This document shows, piece by piece, positions 23,627 through 30,856 of a stretch of 30,953 nt of DNA (position 1 is the first letter of the stretch; each line of letters starts with the position of its first letter). The position numbers and the translations under genes were made by a program. The DNA comes from Lachnospiraceae bacterium (GTDB taxonomy: Bacteria > Bacillota_A > Clostridia > Lachnospirales > Lachnospiraceae), in assembly GCA_016287765.1 (NCBI GenBank), contig JAEEWS010000037.1, forward strand, positions 1 to 30,953, in the 5' to 3' direction. The notes beneath the pieces are model-generated. The model was not told the DNA's origin, did no database searches, and saw only the letters and a list, made by a program, of their open reading frames with translations.

Positions 23627-24694
23627 TCAATCGATCTTTACGATCCAATTGTGCTCGTCGGGAGCCTTACCCCACTGAATGGAGGTAAGTGTATCATAAA
23701 GCATCTGGGTGGTCTTGCCGATCTCAAAATTGTTGATCTTATATTCCTTATCCTTGAAAATGAGTTCGCCGATGGGAGAAACAACTGCTGCCGTTCCTGT
23801 TCCCCATGCTTCTTCAAGTCTTCCGGTCTTGGCTGCTTCAAAAAGCTCATCTACGGAAATTCTTCTCTCCTCTACCTTATAACCCTTGGCTCTTAAGAGC
23901 TCTATGCAGGACTTTCTGGTGATTCCGGGAAGAACCGAGCCGAGAAGTTCGGGTGTAACAACAACACCGTCGATCTTGAACATAACGTTCATAGCGCCGA
24001 CTTCCTCGATGTACTTTCTTTCAACACCGTCAAGCCAAAGAACCTGGGAATAACCCTTCTTGGCAGCCTTTTCGCCTGCTCTGTAGGAAGCCGCATAGTT
24101 ACCGCCGCACTTGGCATAACCTGTACCGCCTCTTACCGCACGGACATCCTCGTCCTCGATCATGATCTTAACGGGAGCAAGTCCTTCTGCATAGTAGCTT
24201 CCGGAAGGGGAGCAGATAACGCAGAAGGTGCACTGATGAACAGTGTGAACACCCAGCTTGGGATCTGTTCCGATAAGGAAAGGACGGATGTAAAGCGATG
24301 TTCCCTCTGAATGAGGTACCCAATCCTTTTCCACTTCAACGATCTTCTTGATGCACTCCAGCATCTCATCTTCAGGCATCTGAGGCATGCAAAGACGTTC
24401 TGCGGAATTGTTCATTCTGCGGACATTCTCGATGGGACGGAAAAGCTGTACCTTTCCTTCCGCTGTTCTGTATGCCTTAAGGCCTTCAAATATCTCTGCG
24501 CCGTAATGGAAAACAGCTGCTGCGGGAGAAAGTACAAAATCAGCATAAGGAACTATCTCCGCATCCTCCCAACCGTTTTCTGCAGTCCACTTACGGATCA
24601 GCATATGATCCGAGAAAACAGCACCGAAGCCCAGCTTGGATTCGTCTGTGGGTTTAGCCTTGGGTGCATTTGTAAGCTTTAAATTGATCTTCAT
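23627..24694 (-). CDS. ilvE: Branched-chain amino acid aminotransferase
   Basis: PLP enzyme exchanging amino groups between glutamate and the 2-oxoacids of Ile, Val and Leu. The class IV aminotransferase pattern fits: FHYGAEIFEGLKAYR (62-76), YIRPFLIGTD (135-144), PLP Lys195 in GYAKCGGNYAAS, IEEVGAMN and WGTGTAAVVSPIG. At 355 residues it is the longer bacterial/eukaryotic type II BCAT. GGAGGG precedes the ATG. It lies 27 bp after the oxidoreductase gamma gene in the same transcript. This position makes it the last step of a route from branched acids to amino acids, or the first step of the reverse. Confidence 0.95.
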   Translation of the reverse strand: MKINLKLTNAPKAKPTDESKLGFGAVFSDHMLIRKWTAENGWEDAEIVPYADFVLSPAAAVFHYGAEIFEGLKAYRTAEGKVQLFRPIENVRRMNNSAERLCMPQMPEDEMLECIKKIVEVEKDWVPHSEGTSLYIRPFLIGTDPKLGVHTVHQCTFCVICSPSGSYYAEGLAPVKIMIEDEDVRAVRGGTGYAKCGGNYAASYRAGEKAAKKGYSQVLWLDGVERKYIEEVGAMNVMFKIDGVVVTPELLGSVLPGITRKSCIELLRAKGYKVEERRISVDELFEAAKTGRLEEAWGTGTAAVVSPIGELIFKDKEYKINNFEIGKTTQMLYDTLTSIQWGKAPDEHNWIVKID

Positions 24695-24721
24695 AAATAA
24701 CCCTCCGTTTATCGTTTTATA

Positions 24722-25255
24722 TTACATATTATAACCCGTTTCGAGAGCCTTCTTGTTGAACTCCAGCATATCCTGGTGTCTTGCGGAAATGATCTTTCCA
24801 AGCACCTTATCTACTGAATCCATTTCAAATCCGGGGATCTCCTTAATAAGTTTTCCGGTCATGATCATATTTGCAAGTGTATTGATGTTCATGTCGTTGG
24901 CTGTCTGCGTAGCGGGAACATAATACACTTCAACGTCGGTTCTCTCTACCTTTTTGGATATGAGAGTAGAATCGACAAAGATCTTACCTCCGGGAACTAC
25001 CGAATCCTCGAACTTTTCAAGAGAAGGAAGGTTCATGGCAACAAGCACATCAGGCTTGTTTACGATAGGGGAACCGATGGGATCGTCACTGATGATGACG
25101 TTACAGTTTGCCGTTCCGCCTCTCATTTCGGGGCCGTAAGAAGGAAGCCAGGAAACCTGCTTGTCTTCGATCAGGCCCTTATATGCCATAAATTTTCCCG
25201 CAAAGAGGATACCCTGTCCGCCGAAGCCGGCAAATAACATTCTTGTGGTAGCCAT
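24722..25255 (-). CDS. 2-oxoacid:ferredoxin oxidoreductase, gamma subunit
   Basis: The gamma chain of a four-subunit oxidoreductase, 177 residues. The family start [15 protein letters not shown] (7-21) is clear, followed by [25 protein letters not shown], typical of the VorC/KorC/PorC group. It contributes to CoA binding and subunit assembly. The start ATG overlaps the TGA of the beta gene by one base (TGATG), so translation is coupled. The substrate is not decided by this subunit; neighbours point to branched 2-oxoacids. Confidence 0.93.
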   Translation of the reverse strand: MATTRMLFAGFGGQGILFAGKFMAYKGLIEDKQVSWLPSYGPEMRGGTANCNVIISDDPIGSPIVNKPDVLVAMNLPSLEKFEDSVVPGGKIFVDSTLISKKVERTDVEVYYVPATQTANDMNINTLANMIMTGKLIKEIPGFEMDSVDKVLGKIISARHQDMLEFNKKALETGYNM

Positions 25256-26007
25256 CAGTTATTACCTCCTTCTGCGTAAATATCCTTATAAACACCGAGA
25301 GGATAATAAGGGATCATATCTGTCTGAATGAACTCCAGTGCCTTCTCGGGGCTCTTTCCCCAGTTGGTGGGGCAGGAAGAGATAACTTCAACAAGTGAGA
25401 AGCCCTTACCCTCAACCTGATTCTTAAATGCATGAAGAATGGCTTTCTTAGCCTTTCTTACGTTTGCAACATTGTTTACCGCAACTCTTTCAAGATAGGC
25501 AGCACCGTCTACCTTTGAAAGCATTTCGCACATCTTCATGGGGAAACCCACGGTATTTACATCACGACCGTAAGGGGAAGTCTGAGTTACCATTCCGGGA
25601 AGAGTGGTAGGTGCCATCTGTCCGCCTGTCATACCATAGATCGCATTGTTTACGAAGATAACGGTAATATTCTCACGTCTTGCGGAAGCATGAACGATCT
25701 CAGCAGTTCCGATGGAAGCCAGATCGCCGTCTCCCTGGTAAGTGAATACGATCTTGGAAGGATCTGAACGCTTAACGCCGGTAGCAACTGCCGGAGCACG
25801 TCCGTGAGCCGCCTGAACGCAGTCAACATCAAAATAGTCATAAGCCATTACGGAGCAACCTACGGAAGCAACGCAGATGGACTGTCCCTGAATGCCCAGC
25901 TCATCGATGGCTTCGGCAACGAGACGATGTATGATACCATGAGTACAACCCGGGCAATAATGAAGGGTTGCATCAGTCAATGCTTTGGGTTTATGAAATT
26001 CAGCCAT
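25255..26007 (-). CDS. 2-oxoacid:ferredoxin oxidoreductase, beta (TPP) subunit
   Basis: The thiamine-diphosphate and [4Fe-4S] subunit, 250 residues. The TPP motif runs from GDGD (92-95) to NN (120-121). Likely cluster ligands are Cys18 and Cys21 (CPGC), Cys51 and Cys212. HGRAPAVATGVKR (68-80) is typical of the family. The start overlaps the TAA of the alpha gene by one base (TAATG). It releases CO2 from, or adds CO2 to, the 2-oxoacid with ferredoxin as electron carrier. Branched-chain (VOR) or 2-oxoglutarate (KOR) use cannot be separated by these motifs alone. Confidence 0.93.
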   Translation of the reverse strand: MAEFHKPKALTDATLHYCPGCTHGIIHRLVAEAIDELGIQGQSICVASVGCSVMAYDYFDVDCVQAAHGRAPAVATGVKRSDPSKIVFTYQGDGDLASIGTAEIVHASARRENITVIFVNNAIYGMTGGQMAPTTLPGMVTQTSPYGRDVNTVGFPMKMCEMLSKVDGAAYLERVAVNNVANVRKAKKAILHAFKNQVEGKGFSLVEVISSCPTNWGKSPEKALEFIQTDMIPYYPLGVYKDIYAEGGNN

Positions 26008-27068
26008 TAGTTTTCACCTCCGTTCACTTTTTCGATGGAGGCAAGTACCTCTTCGGGGGAAGGGATCATTCCGCCCGTACGGTTGCAAAGATAAACAGGC
26101 TTCTTGCAACGCTCGGCAAGCTCTACATCCTGGATCATCTGACCCATGTTCATTTCAACGGTTATAAATGCCTTAACCTTGTCGGCAGCCTCAAGAATAG
26201 GCTTCTTGGGGAAAGGCCAAAGGGTGATGGGACGGATCATACCGACCTTGATCCCCTTTGCACGTGCTGCAACGATGGCATTCTTGGATACTCTGGAAGT
26301 GATACCGAAGGAAACGATGCAGATCTCTGCGTCATCCATCATGTATGATTCATACATCACTTCGTTCTCTTCAACCTTCTTATATTTCTCGAAACGTTCG
26401 AAATTCTTCTGCTCAAGCTGTTCAGGCTTTAAGTACAATGAATTTACGATGTTTCTGGGTCTTGCACAATTGGTTCCGGTGAGAGCCCAGGGCTTCTCAA
26501 CCTCTTCGATCACGATATCGTCGATGGCAACGGGTTCCATCATCTGTCCCATTGTACCGTCAGCCAGGATCATGCATACCATACGATACTTGTCCGCAAG
26601 GTTAAAGCCCTTGGCGGTAAGCATAGCCATTTCCGAAACGCTGGAAGGAGCAAGCACGATGTTATGGTAATCACCGTGGCTTCCGCCCTTGGTAGCCTGG
26701 AAATAGTCGGACTGTGAAGGCTGGATGCCTCCGAGGCCCGGGCCGCCTCTCTGAACGTTAACCACAAGAGCGGGAAGATCGCAACCTGCAAGATATGAAA
26801 TGCCTTCACTCTTTAATGAAACTCCCGGTGAAGATGAAGAGGTCATAACCCTCTTTCCTGTAGATGAAACACCGATAACCATGTTAATAGCTGCAATTTC
26901 GCTTTCAGCCTGTAAAAATGTTCCTCCGATCTTAGGCATACGCTTTGACATATATGCCGCAACCTCAGTCTGGGGTGTGATCGGATAACCGAAGTAGTAA
27001 CGGCAGCCTGCCTTAATGGCAGCTTCTGCAATAGCTTCGTTACCCTTCATGAGTACTTTCTCTGACAT
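26007..27068 (-). CDS. vorB: 2-oxoacid (likely 3-methyl-2-oxobutanoate):ferredoxin oxidoreductase, alpha subunit
   Basis: The alpha chain, 353 residues, with the pyrimidine-binding domain of the TPP site: CRYYFGYPITPQTEVAAYM, then LQAESEIAAINMVIG with the catalytic Glu, SSSSPGVSLKSEG, NVQRGGPGLGGIQPSQSDYFQ, and a C-terminal domain with RPITLWPFP. The start is MSEKVLMKGNEA, since AAGGAG lies 7 bp upstream; a longer reading overlaps the ferredoxin gene. VorB is the name commonly given to this subunit in clostridial genomes. Substrate assignment to branched 2-oxoacids rests on the flanking aminotransferase and acyl-CoA synthetases and on the Ile T-box. Confidence 0.9.
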   Translation of the reverse strand: MSEKVLMKGNEAIAEAAIKAGCRYYFGYPITPQTEVAAYMSKRMPKIGGTFLQAESEIAAINMVIGVSSTGKRVMTSSSSPGVSLKSEGISYLAGCDLPALVVNVQRGGPGLGGIQPSQSDYFQATKGGSHGDYHNIVLAPSSVSEMAMLTAKGFNLADKYRMVCMILADGTMGQMMEPVAIDDIVIEEVEKPWALTGTNCARPRNIVNSLYLKPEQLEQKNFERFEKYKKVEENEVMYESYMMDDAEICIVSFGITSRVSKNAIVAARAKGIKVGMIRPITLWPFPKKPILEAADKVKAFITVEMNMGQMIQDVELAERCKKPVYLCNRTGGMIPSPEEVLASIEKVNGGEN

Positions 27069-27085
27069 AGGTTTTCTCCTTCCCT

Positions 27086-27292
27086 TTACTTTTCCACTGT
27101 AATTACGCAATCAGGGCACATAAGTGCGCAGGATGCGCATCCGATACAAGCACTCGGATCGATGCACTTCGCAGGATGATGTCCTTTAGCATTCAGAACG
27201 GTCTCATCCAATGCGACAATCTTTTTGGGACACGCGGTAACGCAAAGTCCGCAGCCCTTACAAACATCACTTTTAAATGTAATACTTGCCAC
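27086..27292 (-). CDS. 2x[4Fe-4S] ferredoxin, delta subunit of the oxidoreductase
   Basis: A 68-residue ferredoxin with two cluster motifs: Cys11, 14, 17, 21 (CKGCGLCVTACP) and Cys49, 52, 55, 59 (CIGCASCALMCP). The spacing between motifs is longer than in free clostridial ferredoxins and matches the delta subunit of VOR/KOR enzymes, which carries electrons between the TPP subunit and external ferredoxin. The start codon is GTG (27290-27292), supported by AAAGGAGG 8 bp upstream. The alpha gene follows by 17 bp. Confidence 0.92.
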   Translation of the reverse strand: MASITFKSDVCKGCGLCVTACPKKIVALDETVLNAKGHHPAKCIDPSACIGCASCALMCPDCVITVEK

Positions 27293-27353
27293 TTCGATTT
27301 CCTCCTTTAACTGACGTGAACCTCATAAGCCGGTTCCTATTATTGTTGGTTGT

Positions 27354-28019
27354 TTATACTATCTTGTCCTGTAAATGTATGACCATAAGATCCCGGATCT
27401 TGTCCTTGACCTCATCGTATATATTTTGAGTTACCGTGGTAAATCTGACGGGTATGCCCGCCATTTCCGAGACCTTTTCCACGAAGGGCACGCTTTCCAG
27501 CACATCTTGAGCCGTGGTCTCCGTTCCCAGATTGGAATCGTTGACTATTCCGGTGAACTTCATATTGGCCGTGGTCTCGATCTCCTGCATGATCTCAATA
27601 AGAAGCTCAGGTGTTTTGGACAAGGGCCTGAACTTGTTTACCACCAGCAGCAGTTCGTAATCGTTCTCTGCTTTTATGGCATCCGCATATCTTCCGAGAG
27701 CCGTGGCACCTCTGTCATCTCCTCCAATATCGAAGATGGCATATCTGTCATGGATATCCACCAGAGAATAGATCTCGGCGGGAAGAGCCGGCAGATCCAC
27801 ATTGGATCCCGCATATAATGAAGAGATCAGTGTGATGCCGTTTTCTTCCAGCTCCTTCTGACTATCCTTGGTCCTGAAATAAGGATTTACGATATCCAGA
27901 TCGGCGATGGCCACATCATGACCTTCTTTTTTCAGCTTTTCAGCGTAATTCACCGCCACATTAGTTTTTCCGCTGCCGTAATGTCCGGCAAACAAAGTCA
28001 CTCTTTTCAGCTTATCCAT
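27354..28019 (-). CDS. MinD/CobQ-like P-loop ATPase of unknown function, linked to the oxidoreductase
   Basis: A 221-residue SIMIBI-class nucleotide-binding protein. The Walker A loop is GHYGSGKTN (12-20). The strand after it, VAIADLDIVNPYFRTKD, carries the acidic switch of MinD/ParA-type proteins, and FDIGGDDRGATALGRY is the second switch region. There is no membrane-targeting helix or Cys pair of an iron-sulfur scaffold. AGGAG precedes the ATG. It sits between the fusion gene and the ferredoxin gene, all on one strand. A role in cofactor loading, assembly or activation of the oxidoreductase is only inferred from position. Confidence 0.85.
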   Translation of the reverse strand: MDKLKRVTLFAGHYGSGKTNVAVNYAEKLKKEGHDVAIADLDIVNPYFRTKDSQKELEENGITLISSLYAGSNVDLPALPAEIYSLVDIHDRYAIFDIGGDDRGATALGRYADAIKAENDYELLLVVNKFRPLSKTPELLIEIMQEIETTANMKFTGIVNDSNLGTETTAQDVLESVPFVEKVSEMAGIPVRFTTVTQNIYDEVKDKIRDLMVIHLQDKIV

Positions 28020-28042
28020 TTTACTCCTGATACTGTTATGTC

Positions 28043-28077
28043 AGGCATATGAACCCTCTTTCAAGTTTCATATGCCT
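28043..28077. repeat. Inverted repeat in the gap before the ATPase gene
   Basis: Perfect 11-bp arms AGGCATATGAA (28043-28053) and TTCATATGCCT (28067-28077) with a 13-nt loop. No T-run follows on either strand, so it is not a standard terminator. It lies between a possible internal promoter and the ATPase start codon and could be an operator for the HTH-cupin proteins or an mRNA-processing hairpin. Confidence 0.75.
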
Positions 28078-28100
28078 AACTATTGAAAGTATAATTATTC

Positions 28101-28129
28101 ATCTTATTACAATTTATAGTATTTTGCAA
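28101..28129 (-). promoter_or_regulatory. Possible internal promoter before the ATPase-oxidoreductase genes
   Basis: On the minus strand, -35 TTGCAA (28124-28129), a 17-bp spacer and -10 TAAGAT (28101-28106), inside the 176-bp gap after the fusion gene. The gap is the longest in the operon and shows no clear terminator, so genes downstream may be read both from the T-box and from here. Confidence 0.4.
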
Positions 28130-28195
28130 GGATTATTTATTTAACGATGTAAAGCGCTACCATTAAAAAATTTTACATTATTCAGAAGAAGGCCT

Positions 28196-30463
28196 TTAAA
28201 GTGCTTTTCTGATAACCTTGCCGCTTATGGTCTTAGGCAGTTCTGTTCTGAATTCCACGATCCTGGGATACTTATAAGGAGCTGTCTTTTCCTTAACGTA
28301 ATTCTGGATCTCTTTCTTAAGTTCTTCCGTACCTTCCTTGCCGTTGACAAGCACTATGCAGGCTTTGACCACCTGACCTCTTACCGGATCGGGAGCCGCA
28401 CATACGCCGCATTCAAGTACATAAGGAAGTTCCATGATGACATTCTCGATCTCGAAGGGTCCGATCCTGTATCCGGAAGACTTGATAACGTCATCGATCC
28501 TGGAAACGTACCAGAAGTAACCGTCCTCATCCTTGTAGGCGATATCGCCTGTATGATAATAGCCGTCATGCCATGCTTCTTTGGTCTTATCGGGCTCTTT
28601 GTAGTACTCTAGAAGAAGTCCGCAGGGGATACCGTTCTTTGTGCTGATGCAGATCTCTCCGTTCTCTGCCACGCCCACGGGATTTCCTTCAGTATCGAGG
28701 AGCTGCACATCGTAAGCAGGTGAAGGCTTTCCCATTGAACCCGGCTTCGGCTTCATGCCGACCAGGTTTCCGATGGTAAGTGTGGTCTCGGTCTGTCCGA
28801 AACCTTCCATGATATCAAGTCCCGTAGCCTGCTTGAACTGGTAGAAAACTTCGGGGTTAAGAGCTTCACCGGCTGTTGTTGCATGCTCTATACAGGAAAG
28901 ATCGTATTTTGAAAGATCTTCCTTAATGAACATCCTGTACATTGTGGGAGGTGCGCAGAATGTTGTTATAGGATACTTTCCGAAAAGCTGCAGGATATCG
29001 TCTGCATGGAAGCGCTCAAAATCGTAAACGAAAACGGCCGCTTCATTCAGCCACTGGCCGAAGAGTTTGCCCCAAAGGGATTTACCCCAGCCCGTATCGG
29101 ATATGGTAAAATGTAAGCCCTTGGTTCTCACACAATGCCAATACTTGGCGGTGATGAAATGTCCTAAAGCATACGTACATGAGTGAAGTACCATCTTGGG
29201 ATAGCCGTTGGTTCCGCTGGAGAACAGCATGATCATGGGATCTTCGCCCTTGGCACTGTCTGCAGTTCTTAAATATCTTCTGGAGAAGAATACATACTCA
29301 TCATCAAAATTTCTCCAGCCTTCCTTGTGACCGCCTACAATGATCCTGTTCTGAAGGAAAGGACATTCCTTAGCCGCCTCATCAACGGCATCCGTCGTAC
29401 CGTCCGAAAACGTACATACTATAGAATGGATGTCGCCGGCCTGGAATCGGTAAACGAAGTCATGGCTCTTAAGCTGATTGGTAGCAGGAACTACAATCGC
29501 TCCGATCTTATTAAGTGCCAGGAAAGCTACCCAGAACTGATAGTGACGCTTTAAGACAAGCATTACTCTGTCACCCTTCTTTATGCCGAGGGATGTGAAG
29601 TAGTTTGCCGCCTGGTTTGAAAGTTCTTTAAATTCCTTAAATGTGAATCTTCTTTCGTTCTTATCCTTGTCAAGATGGATCATAGCCAGCTTATCGGGCT
29701 TGTTCTTTGCGATCTCATCCACGATATCAAAAGCGAAGTTAAACTTATCTGTATTCTTAAAGTTGATGCTGTGGAAACTTCCGTCCTCATTGTCAACGCT
29801 GTCAATGAAATTCTCGTAAACCAGTCCCTTGGTCTGTTTTGCTCTGACGATGGCTTCCGTTGCAAAGCCGTTATCCTGTTCATCGGAGGCCATGATCATG
29901 GCAATGAACTTGCAGGCCTTACCGCCCACTGCGATCATTCCGTGAGGTTTGCCGGAGGTATAGTAAATGGAATCTCCCGCATTCAGGATCTCCACATGCT
30001 CTCCCACCTGCACCTTTAACGATCCTTCAACCACATAGTCAAATTCCTGACCTGCATGTATCGTTGTATGGATGGGAAGGTTCTGTAATTTCTCATCATA
30101 ATCGTAAGTTACGAGATAGGGCTCAGCCAGCTTCTTCTTAAAGTAGGGAGCCAAGTTCTGGATCAGTTCACCTGCTTCGTTTGCCGTTGTAAGTCCCATT
30201 CCTCCTCTTACCACATTGTAGGAAGAAAGTCTTGCACTCTGCCCTTCGATAAGTTCTGTCATTTCAAGGCCGAAAGCCAATGCACATTTATGTACAAATG
30301 TGAAAGGCAATTCAGCTTCGCCGTTCATATAGGCTTTAAAATGCTCCATATCCACTTCTGCTTTAGCGGCCAGTTCTTCGTCGGTATAACCCTTTATATC
30401 CTGCATATCACGGATCCTCACGACGACTTCATTCACTTGATTCTTCATTTCAGGCTTGACCAT
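28196..30463 (-). CDS. Fusion protein: XRE HTH, cupin and AMP-forming acyl-CoA synthetase
   Basis: 755 residues in one uninterrupted frame. HTH at about 10-75 (VRIRDMQDIKGYTDEELAAK and following), cupin at about 115-192 (His136, Glu140 and His174 as likely ligands), a linker, then an acyl-CoA synthetase from about 232 to the end. The synthetase shows ATP loop SSGTNGYPK (415-423), APPTMYRMF, GFGQTET, SRIDDVIKSSGYRIGPFEIE and catalytic Lys749 in LPKTISGKVIR. The loop has Asn where most family members, including the neighbour at 21349-23016, have Thr. ATG with AAGGAG 7 bp upstream. It is the first gene after the Ile T-box. Its parts match the separate genes at 23042-23593 and 21349-23016 in order and sequence style. 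The likely substrate is a branched short-chain acid (inference). Confidence 0.9.
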   Translation of the reverse strand: MVKPEMKNQVNEVVVRIRDMQDIKGYTDEELAAKAEVDMEHFKAYMNGEAELPFTFVHKCALAFGLEMTELIEGQSARLSSYNVVRGGMGLTTANEAGELIQNLAPYFKKKLAEPYLVTYDYDEKLQNLPIHTTIHAGQEFDYVVEGSLKVQVGEHVEILNAGDSIYYTSGKPHGMIAVGGKACKFIAMIMASDEQDNGFATEAIVRAKQTKGLVYENFIDSVDNEDGSFHSINFKNTDKFNFAFDIVDEIAKNKPDKLAMIHLDKDKNERRFTFKEFKELSNQAANYFTSLGIKKGDRVMLVLKRHYQFWVAFLALNKIGAIVVPATNQLKSHDFVYRFQAGDIHSIVCTFSDGTTDAVDEAAKECPFLQNRIIVGGHKEGWRNFDDEYVFFSRRYLRTADSAKGEDPMIMLFSSGTNGYPKMVLHSCTYALGHFITAKYWHCVRTKGLHFTISDTGWGKSLWGKLFGQWLNEAAVFVYDFERFHADDILQLFGKYPITTFCAPPTMYRMFIKEDLSKYDLSCIEHATTAGEALNPEVFYQFKQATGLDIMEGFGQTETTLTIGNLVGMKPKPGSMGKPSPAYDVQLLDTEGNPVGVAENGEICISTKNGIPCGLLLEYYKEPDKTKEAWHDGYYHTGDIAYKDEDGYFWYVSRIDDVIKSSGYRIGPFEIENVIMELPYVLECGVCAAPDPVRGQVVKACIVLVNGKEGTEELKKEIQNYVKEKTAPYKYPRIVEFRTELPKTISGKVIRKAL

Positions 30464-30512
30464 GTTTTTTCTCCTTAAAATTAGATGTTGTTGGATGTTG
30501 GTTAGTGTCTTG

Positions 30513-30799
30513 AGAAAACAAAAAGTCTCAAGACTAGTAAACTAATCTTGAGACGAAATATTCATTCCGCGGTACCACTCAATTTCCTGATCTGACAGGC
30601 TCTTTAAGGTCTTACAACCTCTTTGCACTAACGTAGCTCTCACGTAGGCCACTACTTACTTTCGCTTTCGCATCCTCAGCTCGGAAGGGATAGGATGATC
30701 TTAAGTTCCTACAGGCTCGCACCAAACGCCTGCTCTCTGAAAAGAATCATTAAAAGTCCCGTCTTCGTCACAGCTTTTAAATAATACCTTATTTAATTT
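30513..30799 (-). ncRNA. T-box leader, probably isoleucine-specific, of the branched-chain operon
   Basis: The minus strand holds the T-box core TGAGTGGTACCGCGG (30567-30581), then a 14-bp terminator stem (30525-30554, GTCTCAAGA...) with a T-rich run at 30513-30524. Stem I has the AGAGAGCAGGCGTTTGGTGCGAGCCTG apical form in outline (about 30713-30739). By the usual distance to the CCGAGC segment the specifier is ATC (30689-30691), which is Ile. The antiterminator bulge TGGU pairs with a tRNA ending ACCA, and discriminator A fits tRNA-Ile. The terminator ends 50 bp before the fusion-gene ATG. Uncharged tRNA-Ile should therefore switch on the operon. Confidence 0.88.
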
Positions 30800-30805
30800 T
30801 CCGTT

Positions 30806-30834
30806 ACTTTAACACTTTAAATTACTCTTGTCAA
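30806..30834 (-). promoter_or_regulatory. Promoter of the isoleucine T-box operon
   Basis: On the minus strand, a perfect -35 TTGACA (30829-30834), a 17-bp spacer and -10 TAAAGT (30806-30811). It shows the same geometry as the glycine T-box promoter at the other end of the window. Confidence 0.75.
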
Positions 30835-30856
30835 GCACCATTTTTATTTTTCTTAA

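Noticed and set aside
24722..27292. Naming the oxidoreductase 2-oxoglutarate synthase (KorABCD)
   Set aside because: Subunit motifs do not exclude it, but the Ile T-box, IlvE and two acyl-CoA synthetases favour branched 2-oxoacids; kept as an alternative.
28147..28161. Catabolite-repression (cre)-like sequence around GTAAAGCGCTACCA
   Set aside because: Three mismatches to the cre consensus, including both first bases, and wrong symmetry; not enough to call.
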